The notes under the pieces: model-generated
The model's database searches: none
Told to the model about the DNA's origin: nothing
What the model saw: only the letters and a program-made list of their open reading frames with translations
Assembly: GCA_902490325.1 (NCBI GenBank)
Contig: CABUDJ010000082.1
Coordinates: forward strand, 1 to 7,421
Direction of reading: 5' to 3'
Source of the DNA: an uncultured Collinsella sp.
GTDB taxonomy: Bacteria > Actinomycetota > Coriobacteriia > Coriobacteriales > Coriobacteriaceae
DNA length: 7,421 bases
Part shown: piece by piece, positions 1 to 5,859 of the stretch
How positions within the stretch are numbered: position 1 is the stretch's first letter
Layout of the letters: each line of letters starts with the position of its first letter
Program-made: the position numbers and the translations under genes

Positions 1-1
1 A

Positions 2-418
2 CGCCGGGCCGACTCACTTCGGATCGGGCGCTACACCAACTTTCTCGACACTACCGCGGAGCCTTCGGAGAGCTCTTTGAAGGACGGTTCTGGCACTGCG
101 GACGATCGATCTGGCGCATCTCAAGCACCATCTGAAGCGGCATCCGATAGCAGCGACGATGGGGAGGCCGCTGCGCGCGGCGATGGCGTGATCGCCGACA
201 TGGATGCGTTCATTGCAAACGCCAAGCGCGAGTTGATTGTGCCAGATGACGCCTCTATTACGTTCAAGGTCGCTGATAAGCCAAACTATTGGGAGGGGGC
301 GGCAACGTACGTTTGGTACGTCGAGTTTTATAAAGACGGAAAGGTCGTAGCGTCTGCGGAATGCGGCTCTGAAGGGTACCCATGTCGGTCGATTATGGCC
401 TATCACGAGAGCCGGTAA
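2..418 (+). CDS. C-terminal part of an unrecognised, probably secreted protein (partial at left edge)
   Basis: I do not recognise the family. The frame is open from the window edge to a TAA at 416-418, giving 138 residues. Residues about 1-18 are encoded by the 47-bp direct repeat. Residues about 19-60 are a Ser/Asp/Glu/Ala-rich low-complexity linker. The last 75 residues form a compact domain with aromatic, strand-like segments (WYVEFYKDGK) and two cysteines in AECGSEGYPC that could form a disulfide. A linker followed by a small C-terminal domain is common in Gram-positive lipoproteins and membrane-anchored proteins, so an extracytoplasmic location is inferred. A TTG at 77 with GGAG six bases upstream could start a 113-aa protein, but that start would fall inside the linker. 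I prefer a gene that begins outside the window, or a fragment truncated at the repeat. Confidence 0.55.
   Translation, partial: RRADSLRIGRYTNFLDTTAEPSESSLKDGSGTADDRSGASQAPSEAASDSSDDGEAAARGDGVIADMDAFIANAKRELIVPDDASITFKVADKPNYWEGAATYVWYVEFYKDGKVVASAECGSEGYPCRSIMAYHESR
8..55 (+). repeat. Left copy of a 47-48-bp direct repeat
   Basis: This segment matches 5860-5907 in the same orientation. Only two adjacent bases differ (CA at 15-16, TG at 5867-5868), and the last 39 bases (17-55 versus 5869-5907) are identical. Similarity ends sharply on the right after ACACTACC. The copies lie about 5.85 kb apart and bracket the SPFH cassette. It could be a member of a dispersed intergenic repeat family or one of a pair of recombination sites. 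No integrase gene lies between the copies. Confidence 0.85.
62..83. repeat. Interrupted 22-bp dyad next to the left repeat
   Basis: CCTTC (62-66) is complementary to GAAGG (79-83), and AGAGCTCT (69-76) in the middle is self-complementary. Only the two flanking dinucleotides (GG and TT) break the symmetry. It begins seven bases after the end of the repeat copy. It could form a hairpin or bind a dimeric protein. It lies inside the open frame, so chance in coding DNA is possible. Confidence 0.4.
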
Positions 419-493
419 CTTTAACCGAGCCGTTTTGGCATTACAGCGCGCGCAGCTCTTATACCTTTCCCCTTGTTCCATCCGACGAGTTTA

Positions 494-516
494 GTTACGG
501 CTAAAACGGCCGTTAC
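494..516. repeat. Imperfect inverted repeat abutting the tRNA-like sequence
   Basis: GTTACGGC (494-501) pairs with GCCGTTAC (509-516) with a single T-T mismatch around a 7-nt loop. It ends exactly at the base before the predicted 5' end of the tRNA-like sequence. There is no T tract after it, so it is not a standard terminator. Processing structure, recombination scar or chance are all possible. Confidence 0.4.
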
Positions 517-606
517 GAAGAGCTGACCGAGAGGCCGAAGGCACTCGCCCGCTAAGCGGGTATGCCCCAAAAGGGTATCTGGGGTTCGAACCCTCCCGGT
601 TCTTCG
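517..606 (+). pseudogene. Serine tRNA (GCU)-like sequence, probably degenerate
   Basis: The 90-base segment folds mostly as a class II serine tRNA. The acceptor GAAGAGC (517-523) pairs over all 7 positions with GTTCTTC (599-605), counting one G-U pair. The D arm is followed by an anticodon stem CTCGC/GCGGG (544-548, 556-560), loop CCGCTAA with anticodon GCU, a long variable arm (TGCCC/GGGTA around CAAAA) and a T loop TTCGAAC. Three things are wrong for a working tRNA. Position 33 is C (550) instead of the near-invariant U. The D stem and the outer T-stem pair are mismatched. Two extra bases (597-598) sit between T stem and acceptor. No CCA is encoded. I favour a remnant or pseudo-tRNA; a functional divergent tRNA is the alternative. 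Confidence 0.6.
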
Positions 607-649
607 TCAGTTGACCAAAGGTGCGACATTATTACCGCTCATCGGGGGT

Positions 650-691
650 GGCTAAATGAGATGACTTGAGGGCTATAATTAGCCAAGCTAA
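650..691 (+). promoter_or_regulatory. Candidate promoter of the SPFH operon with overlapping inverted repeats
   Basis: TATAAT at 674-679 is a consensus -10. No good -35 lies 16-18 bases upstream, which suggests an activated or weak promoter. The -10 sits inside GGCTA-TAAT-TAGCC (671-684). TTAGC-CAA-GCTAA (679-691) overlaps this, and another GGCTAA lies at 650-655. Such nested half-sites over a -10 are what a repressor or activator operator would look like. Which protein binds cannot be told from the window. Confidence 0.45.
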
Positions 692-706
692 GTTGGGGAC
701 AGATTG

Positions 707-733
707 AGGCGCACAGGCTTTCGATGCGCCTGT
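707..733 (+). promoter_or_regulatory. Leader hairpin with two competing pairings
   Basis: AGGCGCA (707-713) can pair with TGCGCCT (725-731). Alternatively ACAGGC (713-718) can pair with GCCTGT (728-733). Both use bases 728-731, so the structures exclude each other. The element lies in the predicted 5' untranslated region of the SPFH operon, about 70 bases before its start codon. No known riboswitch class is recognised. Confidence 0.35.
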
Positions 734-760
734 CGACTCGGCAGTTCGCAATTTATTAGA

Positions 761-775
761 CACGCGGAACGCGTG
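761..775. promoter_or_regulatory. Short GC-rich hairpin upstream of the SPFH start
   Basis: CACGCG (761-766) and CGCGTG (770-775) form a perfect 6-bp stem with a GAA loop, ending 26 bases before the ATG at 802. It could shape access to the ribosome binding site or protect the 5' end. It is not followed by a T tract. Confidence 0.4.
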
Positions 776-801
776 GTTTGGGATTAACGAAAGGAATCAG
801 C

Positions 802-2178
802 ATGTCACTGTTCCATAGCGATAACGAAAAGGAAGAAAAGCACAGCGGAATTCTCGGTGCCTTTTCTGTCGACAATATCAAATGGGAGCCTGGCAACGAC
901 GAAGATGCCTCGCTTGTCTCATTCCGCTATCCCTACGAGGATTTTCCCAACGGGTCCTATCTTCAGGTTGCGCAATCGCAGATTGCCGTTTTTACCAACA
1001 ATATGGGGGCGGGCAGTTCTACTGACGCTACGGGTGCCGGCGATTCTCAGGTAAGCGTGTTTGTCGGTCCGTGCAAGATCAAGCTCGACACGGGAGACAG
1101 CCGATTCGCCCCGTTTCGCAATGCCGCCCATTCGCTTACCGGCGGTAGCTCGGCGTTCCATTCCGTTGTGTACTTTATCAATACTAACTACATGAACGAG
1201 CTGCGCTGGGGCACGACCGAGCCCATCATCGTCCAAGACCCTGAGGAAGACGTCAACGTTCATGTTCGCGCCTTCGGTTTGTTTGGCGCACATATCGAGC
1301 AGAATGACTCGAGCCTGGTTCCCATTCAGGTGAGGAAGTTCCTCGTTAAGGTCGTGGGCACGCGAGATCGCTATACGCGAGAAGAACTTACTTCCTTTAT
1401 GCGGGCAAAAATCCTTGAGTATGTTCCTGACCTGCTTGCCAAGGCGATTGTTGACCAGGAGGTTTCCGTTCTTAAAATTGCGACGCATCTGAGCGACTTC
1501 TCGTCTCAGATGCAGGGCAAGCTCGTTAACTATTTCGATGAGTTTGGTCTCACACTCGATAACTTCTCGTTCAACAGCATCAAGCCCTTCGAAGAGGACC
1601 TTGCCGCCATCAACGAGATGAAGATCCAGCGTAAGCGGAGCATTCTCGAGGCACAGGGTAACGCTGCCCAGATGGACATCGAGTCCGAGGCACTTGCCAG
1701 GAAGCGTGCGCGCGAAGGCTACAACTATCAGCAGGAGCGCGGCATGGACGTAATGGAGAGTGCTGCGGGCAATGAGGGGAGTGCCGCATCGGGCCTCATG
1801 GGAGCCGGTATGGGACTCGGCATGGGCGTTGGCATGGGCGGTGCATTTGGAGCCGGCTTCTCCAACTTGGCCAACCAGACCATGGGCGCTGTTGCTCCCA
1901 TGGTTGGAACGGCTTCCGCGTCCGCAGGTATGCAAAACGGTCCCGTATGTCCCAGTTGCGGAAACGTTAATCCGATGGGTGCTAAGTTCTGCCTGGAATG
2001 CGGACAAAAGTTCGAGCAGGGTGTTGCGTGTTTGGCGTGTGGGCATCTTAACCCGGTCGGTGCCAAGTTCTGCCTTGAGTGCGGGAACCGGTTGACCTCG
2101 CCAAGGTGCCCGAGCTGCGGAGCCGAGTTGCCCGAAGGGACCAAATTCTGCCCCGATTGTGGAACTAAGATCCAATAA
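802..2178 (+). CDS. SPFH/Band-7 domain protein with three C-terminal zinc ribbons (YdjI-like)
   Basis: This 458-residue protein resembles the YdjI/COG4260 group, formerly annotated as 'virion core protein' homologues. An SPFH-type domain (about residues 25-240) runs into a charged helical segment (about 265-315, with EALARKRAREGYNYQQE). A Gly/Met-rich hinge follows (331-353). The tail carries three CxxC-x10-CxxC zinc ribbons: C383/386/397/400, C410/413/424/427 and C436/439/450/453. There is no signal peptide or membrane helix. Family members oligomerise on membranes; Bacillus YdjI links PspA to the membrane together with YdjG/YdjH. A similar scaffold role is inferred here. The ATG at 802 is preferred over the in-frame TTG at 778 because GAAAGGA lies just upstream. 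It is the first gene of a co-directional set; the next gene starts 12 bases after the stop. Confidence 0.85.
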   Translation: MSLFHSDNEKEEKHSGILGAFSVDNIKWEPGNDEDASLVSFRYPYEDFPNGSYLQVAQSQIAVFTNNMGAGSSTDATGAGDSQVSVFVGPCKIKLDTGDSRFAPFRNAAHSLTGGSSAFHSVVYFINTNYMNELRWGTTEPIIVQDPEEDVNVHVRAFGLFGAHIEQNDSSLVPIQVRKFLVKVVGTRDRYTREELTSFMRAKILEYVPDLLAKAIVDQEVSVLKIATHLSDFSSQMQGKLVNYFDEFGLTLDNFSFNSIKPFEEDLAAINEMKIQRKRSILEAQGNAAQMDIESEALARKRAREGYNYQQERGMDVMESAAGNEGSAASGLMGAGMGLGMGVGMGGAFGAGFSNLANQTMGAVAPMVGTASASAGMQNGPVCPSCGNVNPMGAKFCLECGQKFEQGVACLACGHLNPVGAKFCLECGNRLTSPRCPSCGAELPEGTKFCPDCGTKIQ

Positions 2179-2190
2179 GGAGAAACAAAG

Positions 2191-2892
2191 ATGAACGGTT
2201 CTGTTAAACGTGTCATTTTAGGCGAGGCAATCGTCTTGGTGGCGTGGCTTGTAATTATGTTTGTCTGCCATAACGCGCTGATGAACCCTATCGTCTTTGC
2301 TATGTCGCTTGGCTTTGGGGTTTTGGCTTTTGCGGTGGCTTCGATTTCGGCTACCATGTCCGATAAGCAGTCCACGGTCAAAAGCACGACCGAAATCCAT
2401 TATTTGCCGATTGCATTCAGCTGCGCCTATTTTGTTGTTGCCCTTCTTGCCAATACGTACTTTGCGTTTGTGGCGTATGGGTGGGGCGGCAGCACGATCC
2501 CGGTTGTCGCAAACGTTGCTCTTCTCGTTGTGCTTGTCCTTGTGCAGATGGGTCTTGGCTCCTATGCCCGCCGGGCAGACCAAAAGGTTGCCGCCGTCGC
2601 CGCAAAGACGGTTCAAGCGGCGCAGTTCGGATTGTGTGTGGGGCAGCTTCTTGCCGTAGCGGAGGACGCTCAGGTTAAAGCCGAACTCAAAGCGCTCAAG
2701 GATGACATCTCCTTTAGTTCCAACATGTCGCAGCCCCATGTTCAAGAGATCGAGCGACAGTTCTCCGCCGCGCTTGAGGCGGTCTCGAATTCCATGAGTG
2801 CCGATGAGCCGGCAGATGTTACGGTTGGCCTTGTCCATGATGCGCGCAATATCTGGAAAAAGCGCAATGCGGCGCTGACCGCTGTCAAATAA
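2191..2892 (+). CDS. Four-helix membrane protein with a cytosolic helical tail
   Basis: I do not recognise a named family. The 233-residue product has four hydrophobic segments, at about 8-26, 34-54, 72-95 and 102-123. After the RR-containing boundary at 127-128 comes a soluble, mostly helical tail of about 105 residues that should lie in the cytosol. The tail contains alternating charged stretches (KAELKALKDD, EIERQFSAALEAV) and no catalytic motif I can identify. AAGGAG overlaps the stop of the SPFH gene and sits 8 bases before the ATG, so translation is probably coupled to it. By position it is a candidate membrane anchor for the SPFH zinc-ribbon protein, filling the place of YdjG/YdjH in Bacillus. 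That role is inference from gene order only. Confidence 0.8.
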   Translation: MNGSVKRVILGEAIVLVAWLVIMFVCHNALMNPIVFAMSLGFGVLAFAVASISATMSDKQSTVKSTTEIHYLPIAFSCAYFVVALLANTYFAFVAYGWGGSTIPVVANVALLVVLVLVQMGLGSYARRADQKVAAVAAKTVQAAQFGLCVGQLLAVAEDAQVKAELKALKDDISFSSNMSQPHVQEIERQFSAALEAVSNSMSADEPADVTVGLVHDARNIWKKRNAALTAVK

Positions 2893-2946
2893 GGGCTCGT
2901 GCTGCTTTTTGCCAGGGCACTTTGATGGTTGAAGTGGGGGAAGCTA

Positions 2947-3753
2947 TTGGAAATCAACGGAATAACTTGCGAGGGCTGCGGCAGCACCGATGTCGAATTT
3001 GACCCCGCAACTCGAAAGGTTCATTGCAACCAGTGCGGTCGCGAGATGTACTATTCGCGGGCGCGTCTGGGGGCCACGGGCAAAATCGCGTTTGCCAAGG
3101 ACAATGCCATCAAGTTTTTTAAGGGCGGCAACTTCCCGGAGGCCCGCAAATTTGCCGCAGACGTGCTCAATATGATGCAAGACAACGCGGCGGCACAGTT
3201 TATGGTTGCGTACTGCGATGAGTTTTGCGAAGGTCTTTCGGGTTCGATGACGGTTTTCTTTAAAAGGGCCGAAGATATCCCTCTCGAATATGACGAAGTG
3301 CGTGACTTGATCGACTTGTTTGAGTCGACGCTCTACAACATGCGTGACTTTGAGATTCAGATGGTATCGCTCGTGGTCGCCAATATGCAGAGCATGGAGG
3401 ATCGGTCTCGACTTGAGAACTTTATCGATGCTGTGTGCCCGTTCTGCATAGCACGGTATGCTTCGGAAGACTTTATGACTGCAGAGCGGGAGAGTTTCTA
3501 TCAAGATATTGCCGCCAACTGCAATATACCCAAAACGTGTCTCGCACTACTCAAGGGCATTAGAGAGAACCCCGGGTCCCCCTATAAAACTGGTTCGTTT
3601 GCGTTACGAAGAAGGACTTCGTACTTTTTCGAACACTATGTGGAGCCAGTCGGGCGCATCGTCAATTCGATGAAGGCAAGCCAATACAAGCAGAAGTTTC
3701 TTGTGGCCTATCAGCAGGTGTCCGAGCAATACCGAAGCATGGCCTCTCAATAA
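2947..3753 (+). CDS. TFIIB-type zinc-ribbon protein with helical-repeat body
   Basis: The 268-residue protein opens with a zinc ribbon: C8-x2-C11, then 15 residues, then C27-x2-C30, in the context ITCEGCGSTD and VHCNQCGREM. The rest is predicted mainly helical. The segment AIKFFKGGNFPEARKFAADV looks like a degenerate TPR-type helical hairpin. A later CPFC near residue 160 has no obvious partner pair. No membrane segment or signal peptide is visible. Zinc-ribbon proteins of this kind recur beside SPFH genes, and Bacillus YdjG also begins with a zinc ribbon, so an adaptor role in the same complex is inferred. The TTG at 2947 is chosen because GGGGG lies 6 bases upstream and it gives MEINGITCEGCG; a TTG at 2929 would add six residues but has a poorer ribosome binding site. 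Confidence 0.75.
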   Translation: MEINGITCEGCGSTDVEFDPATRKVHCNQCGREMYYSRARLGATGKIAFAKDNAIKFFKGGNFPEARKFAADVLNMMQDNAAAQFMVAYCDEFCEGLSGSMTVFFKRAEDIPLEYDEVRDLIDLFESTLYNMRDFEIQMVSLVVANMQSMEDRSRLENFIDAVCPFCIARYASEDFMTAERESFYQDIAANCNIPKTCLALLKGIRENPGSPYKTGSFALRRRTSYFFEHYVEPVGRIVNSMKASQYKQKFLVAYQQVSEQYRSMASQ

Positions 3754-3761
3754 AGCAGATG

Positions 3762-3779
3762 GCGGGCGCTTGCTCGCTT
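3762..3779 (+). other. Intercistronic hairpin
   Basis: GCGGGC (3762-3767) pairs with GCTCGC (3772-3777), with one G-U pair, around a GCTT loop. Only two T residues follow, so it is unlikely to end transcription fully. It lies in the 72-base gap before the coiled-coil gene and might tune relative expression or mRNA decay. Confidence 0.35.
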
Positions 3780-3825
3780 AAAGCTATTGGATGATCTAAA
3801 CGGTACAAACTGAAAGGTGGTACAG

Positions 3826-5481
3826 ATGAGTGATTCGGGATTAGATACTGCCCTTATCGAGCGCAGGATCGCCGCTATTGGAACTAAAGTTGACCAGATG
3901 ACCACGAAGGTCGATAAGGTCGAATCCCAAATGGAGGAAGTGCGGAAGGACCTTAAAAAGCTCCGAAAGGACTTTCTCGAGATGATGCTCGAGCAGCGTC
4001 GTACCGCCGCACTTGAGCAGGCGACTACGGAGCTCGTGAGCGTCCGGCAGGAGATGGACAAGAAGTTCGGCAACTACTCGGTGGTTCGAAACACCATGGT
4101 CGGTATTCTCCAGGCAACCGATGCGGCGCTCGTGCGCAAGGCGACGATTTCGACGGTCTCCGAGGAGTTAATGATCTCTACCCCGGACTACTGGCTGGCA
4201 CCTGTCCTGGTTGCCCTTGCGGCATGGATCAACAACAACCGAGATCTTGCAGAGCGCGCAATACGCGAGGCTGTCAAACGTGACAACGAGCACACGTCGC
4301 TTGCGATGGCTCTGATCTGCAGACGTAATAACCGCACGGCTACGTGCTACGAATGGCTAGCGCGCTACTTCTCGACGCAAAACGCCGCCCGCATCGATGC
4401 CGATGCGATGGTCTACATCGATGCCTATATCAACGGCATCTTCGGAACCGACGAAAAGCACCTGTGCGACGACTATATGGCGGGTTGGATCGAGCAGATC
4501 AGAAATCAGAGCCCTGAGTTCGAGAATGAGCAGTCAGAGTCATGGGCGGAGTACTTTACCGGCTACGAGGAGGATATGAGCTCGAGATATCCGGCGCTCA
4601 AGGTGGTGGTCAAGGAGTTTGACTACATCAATAAGTATCTCGGTAAAGTCGAGGCAATCGAGAGCATCTCCAATGACTTCGCCGACCTCAGAGCTTCTGA
4701 TGTTGACGAGAGGACGCTTGCCGAGCAGGTTGACAGGCATTTGATGGAGCTCGTTAACTCCGATGACTCCAAGGAGCGAAATTTGCGCCGCCAGGAGGAG
4801 TATCTTCTTGCGGTCAAGGCATTTGGCGGAGACGTGGAGCGCGCCCGAGAGCTCGTCAATCGTCGCCGCGATGAGAAGCGTCAGCAGACGATGAACATCA
4901 TCGACCAGATGACACGCTCGATGCGCGACCAGAGTGCGTCTGTGGATGTGCATAAGAAGAAGACTGCAATTCAGTTTTTGGGTTCCTATATCAACGGTGG
5001 TTTCAACCGGTATCGCAAGAGCGATATCCCCGAATTTCCGCAGGCGATCACCCTTGACTTCGACGGATGGACAAGCAGGGCGGTTACCGGCGATGAGGGC
5101 AATGCGCTGCGCGGCGATTATGTTCGCTATGTCGGTGAAGAGAAGAAAAAGGAGCTCGCTGAGCTTGATGTCAGGGTTGCGAAGGGCAACAAGAGCTACA
5201 AGATAGCGGCCGTTGTCCTCGCTGTTTTGGGAGTAGCTTTCTTTGCGTTTGTAAACCAGGTTATTGGCATTCTGCTACTTGCGGGGGCTGGCTATTGTCT
5301 AGTAAAGACGAGCCTCTCGGGCAAGCAGCGCACTGCGGAGGCAGAAGAGATTGAGGCCAAATACTCCAAACGCATCCAGGAAGGCTGTTCCGAGATCGAT
5401 CTGGCGCTTAATCAGTGGAAGAGCGCGAAGGAAGCGGCGGCCGAGCGCAGCGACCTGCTTAAGCTCGATAAGGTTGCCTAG
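3826..5481 (+). CDS. Coiled-coil protein with C-terminal transmembrane hairpin
   Basis: I do not recognise the family. The 551-residue protein starts with a heptad-rich coiled coil (about 10-75; QMTTKVDKVESQMEEVRKDL). A helical-repeat-like region follows (about 120-190, including NNRDLAERAIREAVKRDNEH), then a long charged middle part. Near the C-terminus are two membrane helices joined by a very short turn (about 460-476 and 479-493), then a final charged helix to residue 551. Both ends should therefore face the cytosol. There is no P-loop, protease or nuclease motif that I can see. The ATG at 3826 has GAAAGGTGG ending 5 bases before it; an in-frame GTG at 3817 would lie inside that ribosome binding site. 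It is the fourth gene of the SPFH cassette and probably a structural or membrane-remodelling partner. Confidence 0.8.
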   Translation: MSDSGLDTALIERRIAAIGTKVDQMTTKVDKVESQMEEVRKDLKKLRKDFLEMMLEQRRTAALEQATTELVSVRQEMDKKFGNYSVVRNTMVGILQATDAALVRKATISTVSEELMISTPDYWLAPVLVALAAWINNNRDLAERAIREAVKRDNEHTSLAMALICRRNNRTATCYEWLARYFSTQNAARIDADAMVYIDAYINGIFGTDEKHLCDDYMAGWIEQIRNQSPEFENEQSESWAEYFTGYEEDMSSRYPALKVVVKEFDYINKYLGKVEAIESISNDFADLRASDVDERTLAEQVDRHLMELVNSDDSKERNLRRQEEYLLAVKAFGGDVERARELVNRRRDEKRQQTMNIIDQMTRSMRDQSASVDVHKKKTAIQFLGSYINGGFNRYRKSDIPEFPQAITLDFDGWTSRAVTGDEGNALRGDYVRYVGEEKKKELAELDVRVAKGNKSYKIAAVVLAVLGVAFFAFVNQVIGILLLAGAGYCLVKTSLSGKQRTAEAEEIEAKYSKRIQEGCSEIDLALNQWKSAKEAAAERSDLLKLDKVA

Positions 5482-5522
5482 CCGATAGGATTGACTCGAT
5501 AACCATGAATGGAGTGAAATAG

Positions 5523-5714
5523 ATGACTGATGATGTGACTGATTTCGACCATAACGATGCTGCGATGCAGGACTTCGATGCATTGAGCGAGCTCGATAGT
5601 CTGTTTGAAGAGGACGAGCGACTGAAGCAAGCTGAGAACAATGTTTTGACTCAAAATCTCTCAGGCTTTGCAAACTGCTTTCCCGATTGGGATTTGCATC
5701 CGCCGGTAGCGTAG
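5523..5714 (+). CDS. Small acidic protein, last gene of the SPFH cassette
   Basis: This 63-residue protein is strongly acidic in its first half (MTDDVTDFDHND; LFEEDERLKQ). It ends in a hydrophobic/aromatic tail, NCFPDWDLHPPVA, with one cysteine. No signal peptide or membrane segment is visible. TGGAGTG lies about 8 bases upstream of the ATG, and the gap from the previous stop is 41 bases in the same direction, so it is likely co-transcribed. The charged body with an aromatic C-terminal tag suggests a binding or adaptor peptide for one of the larger cassette proteins. I recognise no named family; the function is unknown. Confidence 0.65.
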   Translation: MTDDVTDFDHNDAAMQDFDALSELDSLFEEDERLKQAENNVLTQNLSGFANCFPDWDLHPPVA

Positions 5715-5720
5715 AAAAGC

Positions 5721-5735
5721 GCTTGAAACACAAGC
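5721..5735 (+). repeat. Small inverted repeat after the acidic gene
   Basis: GCTTG (5721-5725) is complementary to CAAGC (5731-5735) around AAACA. It is short and may be chance, but it starts a run of three dyads downstream of the cassette (this one, 5748-5763 and 5765-5796). Confidence 0.3.
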
Positions 5736-5747
5736 TGCGATCATTTG

Positions 5748-5763
5748 GAAACATCGATGTTTC
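5748..5763. promoter_or_regulatory. Perfect 16-bp palindrome (GAAACATC/GATGTTTC)
   Basis: The sequence GAAACATCGATGTTTC is identical to its reverse complement over 16 bases. It lies between the acidic gene and the terminator-like hairpin, with no promoter directly next to it. A binding site for a dimeric protein is possible. So is an extension of the terminator structure on the RNA. Confidence 0.6.
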
Positions 5764-5764
5764 T

Positions 5765-5804
5765 GCGGGCTAGAAGCCATGGGGCTTTTGGCCCGCTGTC
5801 TTTC
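5765..5804 (+). terminator. Terminator-like hairpin at the end of the SPFH cassette
   Basis: GCGGGC (5765-5770) pairs with GCCCGC (5791-5796). Inside it GAAGCC (5773-5778) pairs with GGCTTT (5783-5788) around a 4-nt loop. The following TGTCTTTC is a weak T-rich tract. The position, 50 bases after the last cassette stop, fits the end of the operon. Confidence 0.6.
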
Positions 5805-5859
5805 ATATGCTGGTCGGCGGCATAGGGCATCAACCGTATTCTAGGTTCTTGGAAGCCAA

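Larger units (their letters stand above)
419..801. other. 383-bp gene-free region: tRNA-like remnant, promoter and leader
   Basis: No convincing protein gene lies between the stop at 418 and the SPFH start at 802. The region holds an imperfect inverted repeat at 494-516, a serine-tRNA-like sequence at 517-606, a -10-like TATAAT at 674-679 and a leader with two hairpins at 707-733 and 761-775. I see no clear intrinsic terminator after the left gene. A minus-strand open frame spanning 14-481 is an antisense shadow. Confidence 0.6.

Noticed and set aside
14..481. Minus-strand open frame of 155 codons
   Set aside because: It runs antisense through the left gene and the repeat, has no convincing ribosome site and is rich in Arg, as expected from a shadow frame.
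919..2175. Long minus-strand open frame of 418 codons opposite the SPFH gene
   Set aside because: It is the antisense of a gene with clear SPFH and zinc-ribbon signatures. Its product has no recognisable domain, so its length reflects the coding bias of the sense strand.
1728..2387. Minus-strand frame with repeated PHSRQNLAP-like units
   Set aside because: The apparent protein repeats are the antisense reading of the zinc-ribbon repeats on the + strand.
2893..2946. T-run TTTTTT region between the membrane and zinc-ribbon genes as a terminator
   Set aside because: The T run at 2905-2910 is not preceded by a stable stem, so the operon is not clearly interrupted here.
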